DNA of 64,000 nucleotides from assembly GCF_008370685.1 (NCBI RefSeq), contig NZ_VTZU01000020.1:1-64000 (forward strand), written 5' to 3'. Below the pieces are notes generated by a model. That model saw nothing but the letters and a program-made list of their open reading frames with translations, did not search any database and was not told the DNA's origin. Below, piece after piece: positions 61,401 through 64,000 of the stretch. Position numbers and translations under genes: made by a program. Origin of the DNA: Aquimarina sp. RZ0. Its GTDB lineage: Bacteria > Bacteroidota > Bacteroidia > Flavobacteriales > Flavobacteriaceae. Numbering within the stretch: the stretch's first letter is position 1; each line of letters opens with the position of its first letter.

Positions 61401-64000
61401 TCAAAACCATAATCTCCCAACTCTTCATCTATGCCTATATTACTAACATCTAGTTTTAGTAAACTAGAAGCTATTTCTAATATCTGTGTTGTTACTTTCT
61501 CCTGTAATTCTGAGGTCTCTTTAATAGAATCCCCGGTCGAGCTAACTGCGATAGACCTTTTTGATAGTAATTTGTTATTTATTTTATCTCGATCACCAAA
61601 TGCTACAACCCCTTGAACAAATGAACTTCCAAGAAGCGCATCAAAAGCTTTAACCCCTTCTAATGTAGGTAAGACAGACATACCCCAGTAGTTCTCTAAA
61701 AAGTGGGCACTCTCTTGATCGATTTGCATACCGCCTTCTGCCCACAAAGGCCAGTTAATACTTAATGTCTTTCCCTGTCTTTCTCCTTGTAATCGCTTCT
61801 CCTCGCGATATAAAGCATAATCATCCAAGTACGCATTAGCACTAGAATAGTCTGATTGTCCTATATTACCGATAACACTTGCTATTGATGAAAAGAAGAC
61901 CATAAAATCAAGAGACTCTCCTTTCGATAGCTCATCTAAATGCTTAACACCTGTAACCTTTGAAGAAAATACAGTACTTACTTCTTCTGATGTTTTCTTA
62001 TCAATAAGACTATCTCTAACAACACCAGCACTATGAATAATACCATCTAATCTACCATGAACTGTTTTAATTTCTGATATCAAAGAGGCAACTTCTTCCT
62101 TTTTACTTACATCACAACAATAATAACTCGCATTTGAAAATTTAGAAAGTATAAAGCTCTTTTCATCTGTCAATCTGCTACGACCAGTAAGAATCAGATG
62201 AACACCGCTTGTCTTATTGATATGGGATGCAAAAACCTGACCTAATCCACCAAAACCTCCAGTGATTAAATACACTCCTCCCTCTTTGATAGTAAGAGAT
62301 TCTTTACCAAAAGAATATGGTAATAAATCAAGGGTTCTTATTTCTCTTTTACCGCCTATATAGCGTACTTCAACATCTGTAGTATATTGTTCTTTATCAA
62401 GTATTGACAAAAGCGTATCTAATGATGTAAGAGAAAAACTTTCTACTCCTAAAACTTTACCCGATATCTTAGCATTTTCTAGATTAGTCGTTTTTAATAA
62501 ACCTCTCACAAAACTATAATCAAGATATTGAGCATTTTCGTAAACTACCGTGATATGAACTTGTATATTATCCTTTAGTTTTGAACGTACTTCTTCTAAT
62601 ACACTTACAAAATATGATGCTTCTGAATCCCCTTTTAGAACAGATACATCTACGGCTAGTTCTTCTTTTAACAAATCCGCCAGTTCAACAGGCGCTCCTG
62701 CTAATAATATCAATTGTGAACCCAATGATGGATCAGATAAGGGAGCTGGAGAAGGTGACCAAATATTACTATAAAAATGAACTCCTTTTCTCGTATCTGC
62801 TGGTGGCTTTGTAGCATTGCTTAATGGAAGAACAACAAAATCCTTGAAACGAACTAATACTTCGCCTAATTCATCCAAAATATCTATATCATATCGAGTT
62901 ACTTTATCTACTGTTCTACCTGAGTTATTACGCTTTACATAACACCATACGGTCTCTGGAAGATTTTTATAAATCGTTAATTCTTTAATACTGAAAGGAA
63001 GTGGTGGATCTGTTGGTGGTTCTTCTCCCAAAGTAAAACCTATACAGCTTTGTAAAGCACTATCCAAAATACCAGGCTGTAATACATAGCCCTCCTCTTT
63101 AGGAAGCGTAATCCTGGATAGAACAGCTGAATCACTATACCAAAGTTGTTCTATACCCTGAAAACTAGTACCATAAAATAAACCTATACCTTTAAAAAAA
63201 TCATAACACCAGTCTTTCTCTTTACTTTTGGTGAACTGAGACTTAAGAGAGGGTAAATTATAAGCTGGAACAGCTGAAAAACTATCGATACTTAACTTTC
63301 CTTGACTATGAAGTTGTTCTTCTGATTTATTACTATACACATCATAACCAAAACCATCTTCCACCGGATAAATACTTATACTTATCTTCTCAGGGCTATT
63401 GTTCACCCATATAGGACGCATCCAAGTAATATCTTTAAGTTGTGTTACTGAACTTCCAATACTCAAATCACCAGCTATCCGTGCAAGTTCCAAGTAAGCA
63501 ACACCAGGTAATACTTTAGCTCCTCCTACTTTATGATCTAATAAAAAAGATTCTTTGCCTGTATATATACTCGTATATTTTTGAGCTTCAAGGGTGGACT
63601 CATTATGATGAAGTAGTGGATGTAATACATCCTTACTTCTTGATGACAAATCAAAAGACTGATCAGGAATCCAATAACGCTCCCTGGCAAAAGGATAGGT
63701 AGGTAAACTTATTCTATTAGGTGTGTGACCTTTTTCATAAAACAATCCCCAATCTATAGTCACACCTCTTATCCATAATTGTGCTATCGATAATAAATCT
63801 TTATTCTTTATAGCTGTAGACAAGTATTCTGCAACTGGTACTCCTTCAATAACTGAAACTTCCTTTGATGCTTTTATATTGCCCTGTAAAAACCCTGTAG
63901 AATTACCCAAATTAAATTTAGACAAAGCATCTTTTAACTCCAATTTATCACTAACAACAAAGGCCAATCGCTCCTCCATACTCTCTCTACCAACCTGTAA
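46436..64000 (-). CDS. giant trans-AT polyketide synthase, 5' end beyond the right edge
   Basis: The frame is open to base 64000, so the ATG at 63979 is internal; 5,854 codons lie in the window. No AT domain is present. Domains, high to low coordinate: DH 63630-62830, KR 62790-61600, ACP 61510-61290; KS 61110-59810, ECH 59190-58500, ACP 58250-58020, ACP 57850-57630; KS 57430-56150, DH 55635-54835, KR 54795-53605, ACP 53515-53295; KS 53115-51815, DH 51290-50480, KR 50450-49200, ACP 49160-48960; atypical KS 48790-47580, ACP 47460-47230, TE 47200-46440. Three KS have TACSSS; the last has TYCSS. DHs have H-x3-G-x4-P (DHKVGGAKVLPG). KRs keep the Ser-Tyr pair (FFSSIAS..., QSDYSSAN). The TE serine is in YAHSFGGIV. 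It is an assembly-line enzyme building a reduced, unsaturated chain and releasing it as an acid or lactone. Confidence 0.95.
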   Translation of the reverse strand, partial: LQVGRESMEERLAFVVSDKLELKDALSKFNLGNSTGFLQGNIKASKEVSVIEGVPVAEYLSTAIKNKDLLSIAQLWIRGVTIDWGLFYEKGHTPNRISLPTYPFARERYWIPDQSFDLSSRSKDVLHPLLHHNESTLEAQKYTSIYTGKESFLLDHKVGGAKVLPGVAYLELARIAGDLSIGSSVTQLKDITWMRPIWVNNSPEKISISIYPVEDGFGYDVYSNKSEEQLHSQGKLSIDSFSAVPAYNLPSLKSQFTKSKEKDWCYDFFKGIGLFYGTSFQGIEQLWYSDSAVLSRITLPKEEGYVLQPGILDSALQSCIGFTLGEEPPTDPPLPFSIKELTIYKNLPETVWCYVKRNNSGRTVDKVTRYDIDILDELGEVLVRFKDFVVLPLSNATKPPADTRKGVHFYSNIWSPSPAPLSDPSLGSQLILLAGAPVELADLLKEELAVDVSVLKGDSEASYFVSVLEEVRSKLKDNIQVHITVVYENAQYLDYSFVRGLLKTTNLENAKISGKVLGVESFSLTSLDTLLSILDKEQYTTDVEVRYIGGKREIRTLDLLPYSFGKESLTIKEGGVYLITGGFGGLGQVFASHINKTSGVHLILTGRSRLTDEKSFILSKFSNASYYCCDVSKKEEVASLISEIKTVHGRLDGIIHSAGVVRDSLIDKKTSEEVSTVFSSKVTGVKHLDELSKGESLDFMVFFSSIASVIGNIGQSDYSSANAYLDDYALYREEKRLQGERQGKTLSINWPLWAEGGMQIDQESAHFLENYWGMSVLPTLEGVKAFDALLGSSFVQGVVAFGDRDKINNKLLSKRSIAVSSTGDSIKETSELQEKVTTQILEIASSLLKLDVSNIGIDEELGDYGFDSILLTRFSNELNSYYDLELMPTTFYNYPTIEGLAIYLTKDYSEKLFKKHSVSLGKKDVPSLIVQQEQVRSFRENRSRFLGSKKDSRILTSQTTKKLSRGVAIVGMSGRFPGSPDVEIFWDHIKNNEDLITEIPSDRWDWRHYYGDPKEEKGKTKAKWGGFIRDIDKFDPLFFGISPREAELMDPQQRMILESVYQALEDACISTTQIKGSNTGVFVGVASSDYSLLLSDQTDLVSQAQYPTGSSHSVLVNRISYLLDLHGPSEPVDTACSSSLIAIHRAVEHIEQGHCDMAIAGGVNALLSPELTLSFSQAGMLSEDGRCKTFDQKANGYVRGEGVGTIILKSLDKAESDGDHIYGVIKGTAENHGGKANTLTSPNPNAQKDLLLKAYRSSGIDPRDVSYIEAHGTGTSLGDPIEIEGLKLAFNQLYKENDYDIPEIPYCSIGSVKTNIGHLEAAAGIAGVVKVLLSLKYKTLPGNVHLETPNEYLQLSKSPFYLQQETKAWESRDNKARVAGISSFGFGGANAHIIIEEYIPKPKSTYENNTAAIVLLSAKNKERLEYQANNLEDYIISNPGLDLYDIAYTLQVGRDFMEERVAFIVEDKEKLQEQLHRFKQGQTEGFLTGNIKKDKNNFLLEGEAGEAYIQTAISTQQTKALAQLWTKGVTIDWRLLYNKDNTPNKINLPKYPFARERYWFDSYNSVNLSKQKNKNTLITSDTDSIWESEQIQQNIDHVVGEEISTKILNEGIALVKIQSKESKNMFTLNLIKSLQKTFFDLRKNKNLKVVVLTGYDNIFCMGGSQESLQNIASKKGRFTDFPFLYKGLLEFDIPVITAMQGHAFGGGMLFGLYGDIVLMSENSIYTANFMKYGFTPGMGATYILGEKLGKPLATEMLYTARHLKGSEIKSRGTSIIVTKDVLNEALRIAKELSLKPRKTLEILKKHMSSDLLLSLQKYISEEEKMHELTFHTEEVASQIKRSFKRQEISDSLLSNGTLLEEKKSSGAKTKIRLNDVKDLIPQTPVPFIQTNRSTIKLKDLKRDLKTSNNYDVSANSSKYYIQKLKKLFETVLHIPANEIDEEIAFTELGLDSISGVELIRSINNTFNLNFEAIILYDYFTIKKLSDLILKEFDQQNDYLKKDSKILIKPTSDKIINEKSESGIDNDKNEKVTKLSRIVNHTKEIDQQKALLNVSTVTKKLKILFEEVLHIPNNEIDENVSFVDIGLDSINGVELIRLINDEFNINLEAITLYDYYTIKKLSNLILEESNELIQYVDNECLNEEGVMEQSDLKINLDEKSSFLISEEEDLTLVKLDSLQNVTKAEYADKGVDDIAIIGMSGKFPDAANINEFWENIKNGKNSIKEVPNRKWSIAHFFDKDRKVEGKSYAKWMGYLDDEDKFDPLFFNISPREAERMDPQQRLFIEESWKAIEDSGYTSTSLSDQKCGVFVGVGQGDYMINIEQEEMDNHTFTGTSSSILAGRISYHLNLDGPAISIDTACSSSLVAIHQACQSIRIGECETALAGGVYVMTSERMHIATSKSGMLSEDGKCHTFDNMANGFVPGEAVGVLLLKSLSKAEIDGDRIYGVIKGSAINQDGKTNGITAPNVNSQNLLQEEVYRKYNIDPSTITYVETHGTGTKLGDPIEIKALKRSFKSYTENENYCGIGSVKTNVGHTLTAAGVIGVIKVLLSIKNKQIPPTLNYQTLNEHINLAGSPFYVNTLLKEWKVDSNQSRKAAVSSFGFSGTNAHIVLEEYIERFKSPYISNAPVIIVLSARNKDRLKDQAINLSEYLELHPALDLYDIAYTLQVGRESMEERLAFVVSDKLELKDALSKFNLGNSTGFLQGNIKASKEVSVIEGVPVAEYLSTAIKNKDLLSIAQLWIRGVTIDWGLFYEKGHTPNRISLPTYPFARERYWIPDQSFDLSSRSKDVLHPLLHHNESTLEAQKYTSIYTGKESFLLDHKVGGAKVLPGVAYLELARIAGDLSIGSSVTQLKDITWMRPIWVNNSPEKISISIYPVEDGFGYDVYSNKSEEQLHSQGKLSIDSFSAVPAYNLPSLKSQFTKSKEKDWCYDFFKGIGLFYGTSFQGIEQLWYSDSAVLSRITLPKEEGYVLQPGILDSALQSCIGFTLGEEPPTDPPLPFSIKELTIYKNLPETVWCYVKRNNSGRTVDKVTRYDIDILDELGEVLVRFKDFVVLPLSNATKPPADTRKGVHFYSNIWSPSPAPLSDPSLGSQLILLAGAPVELADLLKEELAVDVSVLKGDSEASYFVSVLEEVRSKLKDNIQVHITVVYENAQYLDYSFVRGLLKTTNLENAKISGKVLGVESFSLTSLDTLLSILDKEQYTTDVEVRYIGGKREIRTLDLLPYSFGKESLTIKEGGVYLITGGFGGLGQVFASHINKTSGVHLILTGRSRLTDEKSFILSKFSNASYYCCDVSKKEEVASLISEIKTVHGRLDGIIHSAGVVRDSLIDKKTSEEVSTVFSSKVTGVKHLDELSKGESLDFMVFFSSIASVIGNIGQSDYSSANAYLDDYALYREEKRLQGERQGKTLSINWPLWAEGGMQIDQESAHFLENYWGMSVLPTLEGVKAFDALLGSSFVQGVVAFGDRDKINNKLLSKRSIAVSSTGDSIKETSELQEKVTTQILEIASSLLKLDVSNIGIDEELGDYGFDSILLTRFSNELNSYYDLELMPTTFYNYPTIEGLAIYLTKDYSEKLFKKHSVSLGKKDVPSLIVQQEQVRSFRENRSRFLGSKKDSRILTSQTTKKLSRGVAIVGMSGRFPGSPDVEIFWDHIKNNEDLITEIPSDRWDWRHYYGDPKEEKGKTKAKWGGFIRDIDKFDPLFFGISPREAELMDPQQRMILESVYQALEDACISTTQIKGSNTGVFVGVASSDYSLLLSDQTDLVSQAQYPTGSSHSVLVNRISYLLDLHGPSEPVDTACSSSLIAIHRAVEHIEQGHCDMAIAGGVNALLSPELTLSFSQAGMLSEDGRCKTFDQKANGYVRGEGVGTIILKSLDKAESDGDHIYGVIKGTAENHGGKANTLTSPNPNAQKDLLLKAYRSSGIDPRDVSYIEAHGTGTSLGDPIEIEGLKLAFNQLYKENDYDIPEIPYCSIGSVKTNIGHLEAAAGIAGVVKVLLSLKYKTLPGNVHLETPNEYLQLSKSPFYLQQETKAWESRDNKARVAGISSFGFGGANAHIIIEEYIPKPKSTYENNTAAIVLLSAKNKERLEYQANNLEDYIISNPGLDLYDIAYTLQVGRDFMEERVAFIVEDKEKLQEQLHRFKQGQTEGFLTGNIKKDKNNFLLEGEAGEAYIQTAISTQQTKALAQLWTKGVTIDWRLLYNKDNTPNKINLPKYPFARERYWLTPSHINISKNRLNILHPLIHINNSNAFSVSYSSMFTGQEFFFEDHKIYGEKLLPGVAYLEMARELGERALGQKITGISDLVWLAPMAIDQIKGEITTRLYLEDDHFKFEISSMGNVIHCNGVLSTLEVKEPERINIQQLFLECDEFISGEACDNLMIENGYGYGPSFQCSEKLNYGSSYSILSLNPAQFKEDIFHFHPAQFDTLLRAGIGFHLKRQEGIVLEIPFSLSDFKIYGNPKKIVYSVCWKHENNNASSSVQHYNFDLLGKNGELIATLRDFSAREATNLKDKQNILPVSDLVCLESIWNHKKALTIGNDTNKEILILPKCESELVSFFKSKFDGETVNLAPGIDSNSLFHNVFSRIKKLSKSRDNTTIYVLIERKDWRRFAFVSGIFKALSLDASFIKGKIISVDSLSILKSSELLSVLEQEKGNNDVEIRYINGKRTVRTFKQVDVSRKPNFNFNKPKTCIITGGMGSIGRTFAKYIAEYWGCKPLLIGRSSLSKEKLKDLETIKGASYFQCDISNRDSLKITLEKIRDTHNEINGIIHCAGVVGNLDITTKNEADIEEVLKPKLIGTNNLDEQTSSDKLQFFIMTSSISANLDGIAGIIGSDYAAANAYLDNFSEYRNELVRKETRKGFTRSIIYPYWEDGGMNIPDNAKEWMKNQFGLESISAKIGIDGFSTSIKHDSHQMMLLYGNKKKIIKSLFHNSIDNQEIKETQISDITSNKVLEYLKKSINEILKVPKDQIDVSTDFSDYGADSILAVELINFLEKDFGTLPKTLLFEFSNLHNLTNYFCENQASRVKEIFGGDDSASINIGNKNSNITSQILKNTNTSHLNAESTKSDCNDMAIVCVGGLFPKASNIDELWSNIVSGKPLNNGKKKEKNFWNSIDDKTILEYLSKLLISEKESNNLGRQERLICCVLGQAMNSVGLNPMSIRGSKTGVFLGLQQDFPDSTKDRLEENSIAYMIPNRLSFLLNLKGPSEMVNTYCSSIYVALHRAIQSVRNNECEQVLVGGVNVINPLYATYEIGNNSFDILSPTNETKSFCQEANGFVRSEGAGIMLIKPIEKAKKEGDKILGIIKGSYVHHGGKNLSFEAPNSKGIKETISRCISNTSINVDTIDYIEAHGIANRVADALELSVINSTYKQHSKDANKKWFIGTIKPTVGHSELVSGMASLIKVLKAFENKTIPGIPGLENVNSEIDQNHSLILSKDAVYWKNGTYPRRAALNSYAVGGVNAHLILEEYPTNSVDSENIEEKESSLLSNHSNESNPAEVITNSGFDKIDLDTIKSLYAIFEEVFEFSLSKLDLNTSLFDLNINSIEILQLVQSVNLKFGIRLKIGLIFQLETIDDFINLIIDHIKSKGNSISSLDKHVVCFKEGKKKTVAIIIPGMPGIVDGYYELAENVIEETVYGINMVGFDGEQPLTSIESIAEHYCDRIQEISTKNKITLYAHSFGGIVLFELLGLLKSKNIEVECIVLIDSYTNTLQMKSKEKIAFFIHLLCKQLQLAVEEKEIIEFCQKISKRPKKSRLNLIYNYLIEKEAKVNKKIFSLIYDLYTHSMNIKYNLSKKLQDNILLVKANTSFVEFDDHALGWSSYYKSVEVINSKGDHFNIIKKPFLNEWVSQLRK
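46440..48790 (-). other. terminal KS-ACP-TE module of the PKS
   Basis: The KS keeps Cys (NTYCSSIYVAL) and both His (EAHGIANRVADALE and PTVGHSELVSG). It lacks a recognisable D-P-Q-Q-R segment (LGRQERLICCVLG instead) and has E-A-H-G-I-A for E-A-H-G-T-G. The following carrier has its serine in FDLNINSIEILQLV, a weak D-S-x motif. The TE begins VAIIIPGMPGIVDGYYELAE. This KS may be non-elongating and hand the chain to the TE carrier. Confidence 0.75.
51327..56005 (-). repeat. PKS module repeat, copy 2
   Basis: It is identical, as far as I compared, to 59322-64000 at an offset of 7,995 bases. It covers DH-KR-ACP-KS and the post-KS linker. The left limit is set by the first differing base just outside the FARERYW codons. 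The right limit is only the length visible in the other copy, so the true repeat is longer. Confidence 0.9.
57630..59190 (-). other. embedded ECH2 domain and tandem ACPs (beta-branch module)
   Basis: After KS1 the chain reads an enoyl-CoA-hydratase fold (IFCMGGSQESL; QGHAFGGGMLFGLYGD). It contains NFMKYGFTPGMGATY, the pattern of decarboxylating ECH2 domains. Two similar ACPs follow (LGLDSISGVELIRSIN and IGLDSINGVELIRLIN). Tandem ACPs and ECH2 mark the module where the free cassette adds a beta-carbon. The Trp often seen a few residues after the ACP serine in branch modules is Leu here. Confidence 0.85.
59322..64000 (-). repeat. PKS module repeat, copy 1 (runs off the edge)
   Basis: It is the partner of 51327-56005, identical in every line compared, including silent positions, over 4,679 bases. 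It continues beyond the window. In this copy the KS is followed by ECH-ACP-ACP; in the other by DH-KR-ACP. Confidence 0.9.

Noticed and set aside
53436..62814. Pairs of identical plus-strand frames inside the PKS (53436/61431 and 54586/62581)
   Set aside because: They are antisense shadows of the duplicated PKS modules. They are useful only as a ruler for the 7,995-base offset.
28902..64000. Second copy of the tmRNA 3' end as the other att site
   Set aside because: I looked for the T-arm/CCA sequence in the remaining window and noticed none, so I do not assign the far end of the island.
1..64000. CRISPR array, tRNA or rRNA genes
   Set aside because: I saw no regularly spaced short repeats and no tRNA cloverleaf or rRNA segment other than the tRNA-like part of tmRNA.
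51327..64000. The PKS repeat as a pure assembly error
   Set aside because: Each copy joins to different unique sequence within the gene and both keep the reading frame, so a real duplication is more likely, though long reads should confirm it.

Overview
The window looks like a chromosome segment of a marine flavobacterium (Bacteroidota, Flavobacteriaceae; an Aquimarina-like genome is my guess). The reasons are the very AT-rich sequence, start-proximal TAnnTTTG boxes typical of Bacteroidetes promoters, a Lacal_2735-family protein, DUF4197/DUF1684 proteins, a DUF5117/5118-type zinc metalloprotease and a Bacteroidetes-style tmRNA. The genus is inference.

Bases 1 to about 28,900 are ordinary chromosome: a porin-like barrel, an MFS transporter, a DJ-1/PfpI lipoprotein, a MscS channel, an AGCS sodium:amino-acid symporter, an Lrp regulator with a membrane LuxR-type regulator, an amidohydrolase, a fused acyl-CoA mutase (IcmF type), a zinc metalloprotease, purU, pyrF, a saccharopine-dehydrogenase-like enzyme and ssrA (tmRNA). 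The gaps between these genes hold small repeated elements. There are three copies of a hairpin RNA motif with a conserved purine-rich internal loop and covarying stems. There are three 133-163 bp palindromic elements, one of which has split a carboxypeptidase-regulatory-domain gene. There is also a 75 bp MITE whose ends match an IS5-like element 28 kb away.

At the 3' end of the tmRNA gene a large serine recombinase gene reads antisense into the tmRNA, so an integrated island very probably starts here. It carries small regulator/replication-like genes (30.4-32.3 kb), about 1.5 kb without genes, a decayed IS3 element, an IS3 end fragment, a transglutaminase-like gene and an IS5-like element. 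I found no second att copy, so the island may include everything up to the right edge.

From 37.4 kb to the right edge, all on the minus strand, lies a trans-acyltransferase polyketide synthase cluster. A giant PKS gene is open at the right edge. In reading order it encodes DH-KR-ACP, KS-ECH-ACP-ACP, KS-DH-KR-ACP, KS-DH-KR-ACP and an atypical KS-ACP-TE. It is followed by a fused AT-enoyl reductase (PfaD type), two free ACPs, a Cys-to-Ser decarboxylating KS, an HMG-CoA-synthase-like enzyme and an ECH1 dehydratase. Then come a biotin-carrier-like protein, a second free AT and an Sfp-type phosphopantetheinyl transferase. With the ECH2 domain embedded in the PKS this is a complete beta-branching cassette. 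Module order predicts a polyene acid with one beta-methyl branch. Two PKS stretches 7,995 bp apart are identical over at least 4.68 kb, and their shared boundary falls exactly at the post-KS FARERYW motif.
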